Below, piece after piece: positions 15,363-22,786 of a stretch of 28,000 bases of DNA. The notes under the pieces are model-generated. The model worked only from the letters and a program-made list of their open reading frames with translations. It had not been told where the DNA came from and ran no database searches. A program made the translations under genes and the position numbers. How positions within the stretch are numbered: position 1 is the first letter of the stretch; each line of letters opens with the position of its first letter. Source of the stretch: Deltaproteobacteria bacterium UBA1386 (lineage in GTDB: Bacteria > Desulfobacterota > Syntrophorhabdia > Syntrophorhabdales > Syntrophorhabdaceae); assembly GCA_002305765.1 (NCBI GenBank), contig DBQU01000100.1:1-28000 (forward strand). Direction: 5' to 3'.

Positions 15363-16193
15363 TCATTTCTCAAAGAATATCGCCGACACGTATCCCACAA
15401 CGCCGCTGCGGTCCCCCGATACATCACCCGAATTGGCATATTTCAGGACCCTGCCCGCCTCGGCCCCAAGTTTCCGGGCCGTCATCATGGCGGTGATCAT
15501 CGGTCCGGCGCCACATGCCTGTGCTTTCTCGGAGCGCGTGTCCCTGATCATTGCCGCGATATCGAAGTTTTTGAGGTGCTCCACCGTCACGGCATCGATC
15601 TTCACGGCCGAGGCATAGGGATAATAATGGGAGAGGTCCGTGCTCGCCACGATGAGATAGCTTAACGGGGAGGCGGAAACCATCTCCTTGAGGGCATCGG
15701 ATGCCTTCTCGTACAGTTCCTCCGTCGCCGCCCCCATGATGAGCGGCAGGAGAAGAAGCTCCTTGAAGACGCACTGGAGGAAGGGCAATTGGACCTCCAG
15801 GGAGTGTTCCGACCTGTGGACATCCCTCCTGGCAACAAAGACATCTTTCGCCTCAAGGAGTTCCCCGGCCCCCCTCTCATCAATACCGATATCCCCGAGC
15901 GGTGTTCTGAAGCTACCCGTCTCCCACAGGGCAACGCCTTCGAAATATGCCCTGTGGCTCGGGGCGATGACGATGACGCTGTCGACAGGGAGTTTGGAAA
16001 CAGCCTTGTAGGCGAAGGCCGCCACCTGTCCCGAATACACGTATCCGGCATGGGGACAGACTATCGCATGGACCCGCCCCGGGATGGGTTCGACCTCGGC
16101 CCCTTTCAGGTAGGTCTCGATATCCTTTCTCAAAAGAACGGGATCGTCGGGATAGAACATCCCGCTCACTGAAGGTAAGCGCACCGTCGTCAT
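15363..16193 (-). CDS. amrB: Memo-family protein (AmmeMemoRadiSam system B)
   Basis: A 276-residue protein of the Memo family, related in fold to class III extradiol dioxygenases. The conserved metal-site pieces are present: CPHAGYVYSGQVAA (about 50-63), APSHRAYFEGV, EHSLEVQLPFLQ, ASTDLSHYYPY and the late CGAGPMITAM. Human Memo binds copper or iron and acts in signalling; the bacterial role is unknown. It is the first gene of the seven-gene minus-strand run. ATG 16193 has GGAAAG directly upstream and a TGATATAAT extended -10 box starting 29 bp before it. The start is firm, since the usual N-terminus (RLPSVSGMFYPDD) begins a few residues in. Confidence 0.93.
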   Translation of the reverse strand: MTTVRLPSVSGMFYPDDPVLLRKDIETYLKGAEVEPIPGRVHAIVCPHAGYVYSGQVAAFAYKAVSKLPVDSVIVIAPSHRAYFEGVALWETGSFRTPLGDIGIDERGAGELLEAKDVFVARRDVHRSEHSLEVQLPFLQCVFKELLLLPLIMGAATEELYEKASDALKEMVSASPLSYLIVASTDLSHYYPYASAVKIDAVTVEHLKNFDIAAMIRDTRSEKAQACGAGPMITAMMTARKLGAEAGRVLKYANSGDVSGDRSGVVGYVSAIFFEK

Positions 16194-16213
16194 CTTTCCG
16201 CCCGTACCAGTTC

Positions 16214-16222
16214 ATTATATCA
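16214..16222 (-). promoter_or_regulatory. Extended -10 promoter of the amrB-rpoH run
   Basis: Minus-strand TGATATAAT is a perfect extended -10 box. Transcription would start near 16207, giving a leader of about 14 nt with GGAAAG as ribosome site before amrB ATG 16193. No clear -35 is seen. Confidence 0.6.
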
Positions 16223-16272
16223 TATGTGACCGCCGGGGGCGCGGCTTTTTTATCAACCGCGCGCAGGCTATA

Positions 16273-16281
16273 TGCTATAAT
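16273..16281 (+). promoter_or_regulatory. Extended -10 promoter of the protease/7TM/ATP-grasp operon
   Basis: Plus-strand TGCTATAAT is a perfect extended -10 box (TATAAT at 16276-16281). Only 7 nt separate it from GTG 16289, so the transcript would begin at that GTG. The divergent amrB promoter lies 51 bp away. Confidence 0.6.
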
Positions 16282-16288
16282 ACACCCT

Positions 16289-16819
16289 GTGATCGTCAAG
16301 CACATCTTCCGGGAAAGAAGCAATCACGTCCTCTGCTTCGTTGTCCCGGCACTCCTGTTCCTTATCTTCGTCTTTCCCGAGCATACCCTGGGTGAGATGG
16401 GCAAACCCGTCATAGGGGCTGAAGAGTACGTCAGAATATTGCCCTACGGTTTCACGGTCCCGGCGCGCGTCGACACGGGGGCCGCGACAACATCCCTCGA
16501 CGCCAGGAACATACGTGTGGAAGACTCCACCGTTACCTTCACCCTCCCGCCCCAGTGGGGCGGCGCCACCATCACGGCCTCCATTGTCGACTGGAAACAT
16601 ATCCGCACGTCGGGATCGAGAAAGAAGCGGCCCGTTGTGGAAATGGAGCTGTGCATCGCCTCAAGGAAGCTGCGGGCCCGGGTCAACCTCAACGATCGCT
16701 CGCACATGAGATACCCCATGCTCATCGGCAGAAACGTCATCACGGGCAACTTTCTCGTGGATCCTTCGCGGTCCTTCACGAGACCTCCGGAAGCAGAGGG
16801 CACAGAGGACGACCGATGA
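16289..16819 (+). CDS. Membrane-anchored retropepsin-like protease (RimK-associated family)
   Basis: A protein of about 176 residues of the family often labelled ATP-dependent zinc protease, a retropepsin-like aspartyl protease found next to RimK-type ATP-grasp ligases. The catalytic-type motif VDTGAATTSLDA (D62-T63-G64) is intact, followed by the beta-rich core and the family motif RYPMLIGRNVI near 142-152. An N-terminal hydrophobic segment (about 14-30) is a signal peptide or anchor that would place the domain in the periplasm. I prefer GTG 16289 because the promoter lies directly before it; ATG 16226 would lie upstream of the promoter and adds residues unlike the family. Members are thought to trim peptide or glutamate tails made by the partner ligase; this is untested here. 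Its last bases overlap the next start (ATGA). Confidence 0.85.
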   Translation: MIVKHIFRERSNHVLCFVVPALLFLIFVFPEHTLGEMGKPVIGAEEYVRILPYGFTVPARVDTGAATTSLDARNIRVEDSTVTFTLPPQWGGATITASIVDWKHIRTSGSRKKRPVVEMELCIASRKLRARVNLNDRSHMRYPMLIGRNVITGNFLVDPSRSFTRPPEAEGTEDDR

Positions 16820-18345
16820 AACGACCGGCACTGGCCGCTGCCCTGGCACTCATGGCCATATCGCTCATCATTGTCGCCTACCGGATCGTTTCCCTGGGAT
16901 ATCCCGTCACTCCCGCCCGGCCTGATCACGTATGGACCTTTCGCTTCGATGGAGTCCTGCAGGGAACCGGGAAAGACCCGCTCTTTCTCCTCTCATTGCC
17001 GTCACAACAGCATGGTCAGATCATACTCGAAGAATTCATCGGATCGGGATCGATGAATTTCAACCTTCTCAAGGAATATGACAACCGCATCGGCGTCTGG
17101 TCAGGCAAACCGCCGAAGGATGGTGAATACATATCGTACAGGGCCACCATCCTTTTCCAACACAGGGGGGCCGAAGGAACCGTCGTGCCGCCGCGACGAT
17201 CCTATCCCTACGGTATCGCGGACGAGCAGATAGCGCTCGTCGAGGAACTGACGGGTCAATGGCGCGTCATGCCCCTTTCCACGCGGATACAGGTGGTCCT
17301 CGGATTTGCAAGGGTCGGCGCCGCCGGTTCCGGCAACGATCCCAACCTCACGAGACTCGATAAAGCGTTGGAAGGGTACGATGACATTACGAGGCTCCTC
17401 ATCCTTCTGGCCGCTGTCAGTGTTCCCGCGAGGACCGTGGAGGGTATGGCCCTTGCCGAAGGGGTCACGGACACCACATTCCCCTGGGTTGAGGCGTGGA
17501 CGGGACAGGGCTGGGAGCACATAGATCCCGAAAGCATGGAGGTGGTCCCCTCGGACAAGAGGTTCCTCCCCCTGAGTGCCGGAGGGATGTCGGCCGTCAG
17601 GACCTCCGGCGGCAGGCTTTCCATGAAGCGCTTTGAGCTGACCCGGGACATTATGGGCCGATGGCGCATCTTCTTCGAGAAGGTCACCCGGTCCGACAGG
17701 TTTCTTGACGTGTGGTCCCTCTTCAGGGTCCCTCCAGAGTTTCAACAGACCTTCAGGATACTGCTGCTCGTGCCCCTCGGGGCGCTCCTCATCGCGCTGC
17801 TTCGCAACATGGTCGGTTTCCAGACCTTCGGGATATTCATGCCCGTGCTCATGGCTCTTGCCTTCAGGAGCACCGGGCTTGGTTACGGTCTCGCCATCTT
17901 CGCCGCGATAATCGCCATCGGGTACGCGGCGCGACGATACCTGAACAGAATGCGGTTGCTTCTCATCCCCAGGATGTCCGTCCTCGTAAGCCTCGTGATA
18001 TCCTGCTTCATCATCCTCGCTCTTGTGGGCAACAGGTTCGGGGTAAGGCAATTCATGGCCGTGGGTCTCCTCCCCTTCGTCATCCTTACCATGACGATAG
18101 AACGCTTCTACGTTGTTGTCGAGGAGCATGGAATGAGGACGGCGCTGCAGACGGCCGCGGGAAGCGCCGCGGTCTCGGTGATCACATACCTCATCATCCA
18201 ATGGGAGGTCCTGCAGATCACCTTCTTCGTCTACCCCGAACTCCTCCTCTTCGTCATGGGGCTGCAAATCCTCGTGGGCCGGTACACCGGGTACCGTCTG
18301 TCGGAACTGGTCCGTTTTCGCTCCTTCGGGAGCACTGACCGATGA
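16816..18345 (+). CDS. Inactive transglutaminase fused to multi-pass membrane domain
   Basis: A 509-residue membrane protein. A first membrane helix (about 5-27) leads to an extracytoplasmic part of about 280 residues that contains a transglutaminase-like core: DITRLLILLAAVSVPARTVEGMA, then PWVEAWTGQGWEHIDPES. In active enzymes the first block holds a catalytic Cys and the second begins with His; both are absent here while the Asp remains, as in the family called inactive transglutaminase fused to 7 transmembrane helices. Several membrane helices follow from about residue 312 to 500. The same three genes recur together in other bacteria and have been discussed as an amidoligase-linked system. 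ATG 16816 has GAGGA six bases upstream and overlaps the protease stop; its own stop overlaps the ATP-grasp start. Confidence 0.9.
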   Translation: MKRPALAAALALMAISLIIVAYRIVSLGYPVTPARPDHVWTFRFDGVLQGTGKDPLFLLSLPSQQHGQIILEEFIGSGSMNFNLLKEYDNRIGVWSGKPPKDGEYISYRATILFQHRGAEGTVVPPRRSYPYGIADEQIALVEELTGQWRVMPLSTRIQVVLGFARVGAAGSGNDPNLTRLDKALEGYDDITRLLILLAAVSVPARTVEGMALAEGVTDTTFPWVEAWTGQGWEHIDPESMEVVPSDKRFLPLSAGGMSAVRTSGGRLSMKRFELTRDIMGRWRIFFEKVTRSDRFLDVWSLFRVPPEFQQTFRILLLVPLGALLIALLRNMVGFQTFGIFMPVLMALAFRSTGLGYGLAIFAAIIAIGYAARRYLNRMRLLLIPRMSVLVSLVISCFIILALVGNRFGVRQFMAVGLLPFVILTMTIERFYVVVEEHGMRTALQTAAGSAAVSVITYLIIQWEVLQITFFVYPELLLFVMGLQILVGRYTGYRLSELVRFRSFGSTDR

Positions 18346-19283
18346 TACCCCATCCCTTCAGACGACTGCAGGAAACAGGCGTCCTCGGTATGAACACTCG
18401 CAATGCCGAGATCATCATGGCCAAAAACCCCCGCTCGCGCTTCCCTCTCGTCGACAACAAGGTCGTCACGAAAGAGCTGGCGGCCCTGCAAGGCATCCCC
18501 ACACCGGAGATGTACGGCGTCATCATGAAGCATGGGGACGTGAAGAGACTTGACTCGATCATCCGCGACAGGGACTCCTTCGTCGTCAAACCCGCCCGGG
18601 GCTCGGGGGGTAGCGGGATCGTCCTCGTGAAGGAGAGAAATGAGACCGATCTCATCACCGAAAGCGGCAGGACCATCACGATCACCGGGCTTCGATATCA
18701 CGTAGCGGACATCCTGTCCGGGGTCTTTTCGCTGGAAGGTCATGATGACCAGGCCATCATCGAGGCGCTCATCCACCCCGATGACATCTTCACCCCTGTC
18801 ACATACCGGGGAGTACCTGATATCAGGGTCGTCGTCTATCGCGGGGTCCCCATCATGGCCATGGTCCGTCTGCCCACGGCGGCGTCAGACGGCAAGGCAA
18901 ACCTCCATGGCGGCGCTATCGGTGCCGGCATCGACCTTGCCCGCGGCCTCACGATCACCGCCGTCCACAGGTCTTCCATCGTGACCCACCACCCCGACAC
19001 GGGAAATCCCGTAAGCGGAATAAACGTCCCGCACTGGGAAGAGATGCTCCTCATGGCGGCGCGCTCCCTGGAAATGACGGGGCTTGGCTACATAGGAGCG
19101 GATATGGTCATCGACCGCGACAGGGGTCCGCTGCTCCTGGAGCTCAACGCCCGTCCCGGTCTCGCCATCCAGATGGCAAACAGGGCGGGGCTCTTAAAAC
19201 GCATCAGGCAGGTCGACAAGGCCCCCGAAGACACCTTCGCCACTCCGGAAAAAAGGGTGGAATGGGCGAGGAAAAATCTCTAA
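18342..19283 (+). CDS. RimK-like ATP-grasp amide ligase (alpha-L-glutamate ligase-like)
   Basis: A 313-residue cytoplasmic ATP-grasp enzyme. The N-terminus has GVLGMNTRNAEIIMAKNPR, a family signature, followed by the lid segment and glycine-rich loop FVVKPARGSGGSGIVLV (about 84-100). Further on are the acidic and basic residues around DIRVVVYRGVPIMAMVRLP and the metal/ATP-binding LLELNARPGLAIQMAN (about 265-280) near the C-terminus. RimK relatives join an amino acid, often glutamate, to a carboxyl end by a phosphate-activated intermediate; the acceptor in this subfamily is not known. It is last in the operon with the retropepsin-like and 7TM genes, with ATGA overlaps at both junctions, which argues for fixed stoichiometry. 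Element 3 begins 5 bp after its stop. Confidence 0.92.
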   Translation: MIPHPFRRLQETGVLGMNTRNAEIIMAKNPRSRFPLVDNKVVTKELAALQGIPTPEMYGVIMKHGDVKRLDSIIRDRDSFVVKPARGSGGSGIVLVKERNETDLITESGRTITITGLRYHVADILSGVFSLEGHDDQAIIEALIHPDDIFTPVTYRGVPDIRVVVYRGVPIMAMVRLPTAASDGKANLHGGAIGAGIDLARGLTITAVHRSSIVTHHPDTGNPVSGINVPHWEEMLLMAARSLEMTGLGYIGADMVIDRDRGPLLLELNARPGLAIQMANRAGLLKRIRQVDKAPEDTFATPEKRVEWARKNL

Positions 19284-19288
19284 GAATC

Positions 19289-19419
19289 GTTTTAAGTTTT
19301 AAGTGTTAAGTTTTAAGTTAAAGAGAGGAAGAACACCTTTGCGGGGTGCGGGTCCGGAGTTCTCTCCCCGGACGTTTCATGGCTTTTTTGCTTAAAACTT
19401 AAAACCTAAAACTTAAAAC
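19289..19419. repeat. Inverted-repeat element with heptamer/octamer arms (element 3)
   Basis: The left arm (19289-19317) and right arm (19391-19419) pair over 29 bp with two mismatches. Both are built of TTTTAAG/TTTTAGG units at 7-8 bp spacing and enclose a core of 73 bp that holds its own small hairpin (GTCCGG 19352-19357 with CCGGAC 19368-19373). The right arm and its GTCTT flank are nearly identical to the right arm of element 1, 17 kb away, while the cores are unrelated. It also lies between convergent genes. Confidence 0.88.
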
Positions 19420-19427
19420 CGTCTTCC

Positions 19428-20072
19428 TCATTTAAAGGTTATCATCTCCGTCCGTGTGGCCGTTGTTTGAGTGGAGACCCGGGGGGCGTTGAGCAGGTGC
19501 CAGACGGTGTACTGTTCGGCGTAGAGGTCCTCCGCTGAAAGCCCGTCGACGGGCAGGACGACCTTGAGACCGCGGAATGCCGCTCCGCTCGCCGTGTTCA
19601 AAACCGCGCCATGGGCGGCCGTACCCGTGACGATGACCGTGGTGACGCCCCGCTCCTTCAGTATCCTCTCAAGGTCCGTCCCCAAAAACTTGTCGGGGCC
19701 CGATGTGACCGAAGGCTCACCGGGCCTTGCCGCAAGCGCGGCAGCGACATCGCCGATCGACGAACCCGCCGTCAGGCTGTACACAACGGCGACCTTGCTC
19801 CCGCGGGCCCTTTGCGCCAGTTTCGCCACGGCAGGGATCGACGCTATGCAGCGGGGCCGCCGTTCGTTGTTGCAGACCTGCTTATTGAAATCAAGGAGAA
19901 GGAGAGCCGTGGTGGCACTGTCGAGGGTCAGGGCCTTAAGCTCGGGGGCCGAAGGGGTCTTCACCTCTTTCCAGACGTCGATGACCGTCTCGCCCGTCGC
20001 CGTCCCGGCACCGGTGATGCACACCGCGCACAGTAACGATACGATCCACCAGTGGAACCTGTTGCTTCTCAT
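19428..20072 (-). CDS. Exported isochorismatase-fold protein lacking the catalytic Cys
   Basis: A 214-residue protein of the isochorismatase-like cysteine hydrolase fold with a signal peptide (hydrophobic 9-27, AGTATGE end). The first motif LLLLDFNKQVC carries the catalytic-type Asp, and SGPDKFLGTDLERIL supplies the catalytic-type Lys. The third motif reads GTAAHGAVLNTASGAA, where most family members have Cys before VxxTA; here that position is Ala. It therefore probably does not act by the usual Cys nucleophile. Conserved VLPVDGLSAEDLYAEQYTV follows. The substrate and role are unknown. GGGAGG lies five bases before the ATG, and the gene starts 24 bp after sucD, so it is probably the last gene of the kor-suc operon and would add an exported protein to a cytoplasmic pathway. 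Confidence 0.83.
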   Translation of the reverse strand: MRSNRFHWWIVSLLCAVCITGAGTATGETVIDVWKEVKTPSAPELKALTLDSATTALLLLDFNKQVCNNERRPRCIASIPAVAKLAQRARGSKVAVVYSLTAGSSIGDVAAALAARPGEPSVTSGPDKFLGTDLERILKERGVTTVIVTGTAAHGAVLNTASGAAFRGLKVVLPVDGLSAEDLYAEQYTVWHLLNAPRVSTQTTATRTEMITFK

Positions 20073-20096
20073 GGCACCCTCCCTGTCCTTTGACGC

Positions 20097-20981
20097 TTAC
20101 CGCCCGCTTGAACGGGACAGGACGCCGGAAAGGGTTTCACCGACACGGGCCGGGTCCTTCACCACGGCGATCCCTGCCCTTTCAAGCGCATCTATCTTCT
20201 GCGCCGCCGTCCCGGTGCCACCGGATACGATGGCACCGGCATGGCCCATCCGCCTTCCCGGCGGAGCGGTCATTCCGGCGATGAAAGCAACCACGGGCTT
20301 CGTCATGTGTTCCCGAAAATATTCCGCCGCCTTCTCCTCGGCCGTACCTCCGATCTCCCCTATGATCACGACCGCGTCAGTGCCGTCATCGTGCTGGAAC
20401 ATCTCGAGGATGTCCACAAAGCTGAGGCCTGTGACGGGGTCGCCTCCGATGCCTACGCACGTCGATTGGCCGATCCCCTTCTTCGTGAGCTGATCGACCA
20501 CCTCATACGTCAGAGTACCGCTGCGGGACACTACACCGACGCGTCCGGGCAGATGTATGTATCCTGCCATAACCCCTATCTTGCAGCTCCCGGGACTGAT
20601 CATCCCCGGGGTGTTCGGACCTATGAGACGTACATCCTTCCCTTTCATATATTGTCTGACGGCTATCATGTCAAGCGTCGGTATGCCCTCCGTCAGGCAC
20701 ACGACCGTTCCTATTCCCGCTTCTACCGCCTCCATGACGGCATCCCCGGCGAACCGGGGAGGCACGAAGATCGCCGAAGCGTTGGCACCCGTCGCCCGGG
20801 CCGCATCCCGGACAGTGTTGAAGATGGGAACACCATCAAGAGACTCCCCCGCCTTCCCCGGCGTCACCCCCGCCACAACCCTGGTCCCGTACGCGACCAT
20901 CTGCGCGGTGTGAAAAGCGCCCTCTTTACCGGTGATTCCCTGGACGATGACTGTGGTATCGTTGTCGATGAGTATGCTCAT
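20097..20981 (-). CDS. sucD: Succinyl-CoA ligase, alpha subunit
   Basis: A 294-residue alpha subunit of ADP/GDP-forming succinyl-CoA ligase. The CoA-binding Rossmann domain has VQGITGKEGAFHT (13-25) and GVTPGKAG. IGPNTPGMI follows, and the ligase domain carries the active-site histidine in MGHAGAIVSGG (about 246-256), which is phosphorylated in the reaction. All key parts are present. It pairs with SucC to convert succinyl-CoA, ADP or GDP and phosphate to succinate, nucleotide triphosphate and CoA, or the reverse. AAGG lies seven bases before ATG 20981. A stretch of 48 bp separates it from sucC and contains most of the left arm of hairpin element 4, which could modulate sucD expression relative to sucC. 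Confidence 0.97.
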   Translation of the reverse strand: MSILIDNDTTVIVQGITGKEGAFHTAQMVAYGTRVVAGVTPGKAGESLDGVPIFNTVRDAARATGANASAIFVPPRFAGDAVMEAVEAGIGTVVCLTEGIPTLDMIAVRQYMKGKDVRLIGPNTPGMISPGSCKIGVMAGYIHLPGRVGVVSRSGTLTYEVVDQLTKKGIGQSTCVGIGGDPVTGLSFVDILEMFQHDDGTDAVVIIGEIGGTAEEKAAEYFREHMTKPVVAFIAGMTAPPGRRMGHAGAIVSGGTGTAAQKIDALERAGIAVVKDPARVGETLSGVLSRSSGR

Positions 20982-21002
20982 GAGAAAACCTTTTCAGAAG
21001 AA

Positions 21003-21052
21003 GGATAGGACCAATAGGAGAGATAGGACCTATTTTCCTATTCGTCCTATTC
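21003..21052. repeat. Inverted repeat with period-9 arms at the sucC 3' end (element 4)
   Basis: Three ATAGGA-type units (21004-21027) are followed closely by inverted units TCCTAT (21036-21041 and 21045-21050), plus a partial one. On the minus-strand mRNA this gives a stem of roughly 24 bp with small bulges and a very short loop. The right arm encodes the last residues of SucC (RIGRIGK and stop); the left arm is in the sucC-sucD spacer. The build from short tandem units resembles elements 1-3, but there is no long core. Confidence 0.75.
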
Positions 21053-22211
21053 TCCTTGCCGTTTCCCCCACCTTTTTCGCCGCGTCCGCGAGGTCCGTTG
21101 CCACCGCAAAGCTGAGGCCCGATCCCGCAAGTATCCTTCTGCCCTCTTCCACATTCGTGCCTTCCAGCCGGACGACGATGGGCACGTCTATCACCAGGTC
21201 ACGGGCCGCTTCGACGACACCTAGCGCCAGGGTGTCGCACCGGAGTATGCCGCCGAAGATGTTGATGAAGATCATCCTCACGTCCCTGTCGAAAACGAGG
21301 ATCCTCATGGCCTCCTTTACCATCTCCGACGTCGCTCCTCCCCCGACATCGAGGAAGTTGGCGGGTTCCGCGCCCGCAAGCTTGATGAGGTCCATCGTCG
21401 CCATGGCGAGACCGGCCCCGTTGACCATGCAACCTACATCTCCCTTGAGCTTTATATAATTGAGGTTGTGTTTCCCTGCTTCCACCTCGAGCGGGTCTTC
21501 CTGGCTTATGTCCCTGAGGCCCGCGATGTCGGGATGCCGGAAAAGCGCGTTGTCGTCGGCGACGACCTTTGCATCGAGGGCGACTACGCCTCCCTCATCC
21601 GTCACAACGAGGGGGTTGATCTCGGCAAGGGAAAGGTCCTTGTCGATGAACAGCCTGTACAACCCTATCACGGTGGCCATCACCGGCCGGGCGAGAGATC
21701 CGTCGAGACCGAGCCCGTAGAAGATCCTGTTCGCCTGAAAAGGCCGAAACCCCACAGAGGGATCGACGACCTCGGTGATCACCCGGTCAGGCCTTTCCCG
21801 CGCGAGGCGCTCGATCTCCACACCCCCCTCGGCACTCGCCAGTATCACGGGGCAGGCTTTATCCCTGTCGATGATGATGCCGATGTAGACCTCCCTGCCG
21901 ACGTTCACCGCCTCTTCAATGAGAAGTGTCCGGACCGGTTTTCCCTCCTCGCCCGTCTGGGCGGTGATGAGGGTCTTTCCAAGCATCTCCCACGCGGCGC
22001 GAGCGACGTCGGCAATGCTGTCCACAACCCTTATGCCTCCGGCCTTTCCCCGTCCGCCTGCGTGGACCTGCGCCTTGAGGACGAACGGCCCCTCCCCGAG
22101 CTGCCGCGCCACGCGCAACGCCTCTTCGTCTGTTCTCGCTATCTGCCCCCGGGGAACGGGGACGCCGTACTCCGCAAGAAGTCTCTTGGCCTGAAATTCA
22201 TGTATCTTCAT
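21030..22211 (-). CDS. sucC: Succinyl-CoA ligase, beta subunit
   Basis: A 393-residue beta subunit of succinyl-CoA ligase with an N-terminal ATP-grasp domain (MKIHEFQAKRLLAEYGVPVP start; VHAGGRGKAGGI near 50-61) and the C-terminal ligase/CoA-binding-like domain with NGAGLAMATMDLIKLAG and DVGGGA near 290. ATG 22211 is preferred: GGAG lies seven bases upstream and the protein then starts as in the family. A TTG at 22217 would add two residues. The start overlaps the korC end by 14 bp, so translation is coupled. The last residues, RIGRIGK, are encoded by the arm of a repeat and look like an added tail. Whether ATP or GTP is used cannot be read with confidence. Confidence 0.96.
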   Translation of the reverse strand: MKIHEFQAKRLLAEYGVPVPRGQIARTDEEALRVARQLGEGPFVLKAQVHAGGRGKAGGIRVVDSIADVARAAWEMLGKTLITAQTGEEGKPVRTLLIEEAVNVGREVYIGIIIDRDKACPVILASAEGGVEIERLARERPDRVITEVVDPSVGFRPFQANRIFYGLGLDGSLARPVMATVIGLYRLFIDKDLSLAEINPLVVTDEGGVVALDAKVVADDNALFRHPDIAGLRDISQEDPLEVEAGKHNLNYIKLKGDVGCMVNGAGLAMATMDLIKLAGAEPANFLDVGGGATSEMVKEAMRILVFDRDVRMIFINIFGGILRCDTLALGVVEAARDLVIDVPIVVRLEGTNVEEGRRILAGSGLSFAVATDLADAAKKVGETARRIGRIGK

Positions 22212-22785
22212 CGACAAGCTCCGAGATCGCCTCGGGAAATCTGATCTTCTTCGTCTTTCGGGCCGCCCTCATCCCCGCCTGAAGAGCCTCCCTGTTGAGC
22301 TTTTCTGTCCCTTTGGGCACGCGGCCGAGGACGGCGCTTTCGACAGCCCGGGCGGAGACAATGGGGGTAAGCCGCGACAGGGCCCCCAGGGCGACGATAT
22401 TCGCGACCATCTCCCTGTTCAGTTCCTCCCGTGCTATGCGCGTAAAAGGTATCCGGTAGGCCCTCGACAGAGGCACCTGCTTGACCAGTGTCGAATCGAC
22501 GACAAGGATACCGTCGGGTTTGAGGTCCATGTAATACTCGTCGCAGGACCTCTGGTTCATGGCCACGAGAAGGTCTAGCTGGAGCGCCTTGGGGTAATCG
22601 ATCTCTCTGTCGCTGACGACGACCTCGGCCTTGCTCGAGCCACCCCGTGCCTCGGGGCCGTAGCTCTGAGTCTGCGCCACGAACCTGCCGTCGTAGATGC
22701 CTATGGCCTCGGCGAGGATGATGCCCATGAGGATGATGCCCTGACCCCCGGAACCGCTGAGCCTGATATCGTACCGGAAGGCCAC
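22198..22785 (-). CDS. korC: 2-oxoacid:ferredoxin oxidoreductase, gamma subunit
   Basis: A protein of about 195 residues of the gamma-subunit family of 2-oxoacid oxidoreductases. It starts with the typical DIRLSGSGGQGIILMG (about 5-20) and has TQSYGPEARGGSSKAEVVVS (about 40-59), both hallmark motifs, then LDLLVAMNQ. GTG 22785 is chosen because it lies one base after the korB stop with GGAGGGG upstream; the longer frame to 22872 overlaps korB and adds arginine-rich noise. With KorA, KorB and KorD it forms the enzyme that cleaves a 2-oxoacid to acyl-CoA and CO2 while reducing ferredoxin, or runs in reverse. The sucCD neighbours point to 2-oxoglutarate. Confidence 0.93.
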   Translation of the reverse strand: MAFRYDIRLSGSGGQGIILMGIILAEAIGIYDGRFVAQTQSYGPEARGGSSKAEVVVSDREIDYPKALQLDLLVAMNQRSCDEYYMDLKPDGILVVDSTLVKQVPLSRAYRIPFTRIAREELNREMVANIVALGALSRLTPIVSARAVESAVLGRVPKGTEKLNREALQAGMRAARKTKKIRFPEAISELVDEDT

Positions 22786-22786
22786 G

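Noticed and set aside
16226..16288. ATG 16226 as start of the retropepsin-like gene
   Set aside because: It lies upstream of the TGCTATAAT promoter and has no ribosome site; GTG 16289 fits better.
17101..18267. 388-codon minus-strand open frame opposite the 7TM gene
   Set aside because: Charged low-complexity product, the mirror of hydrophobic codons in the true gene.
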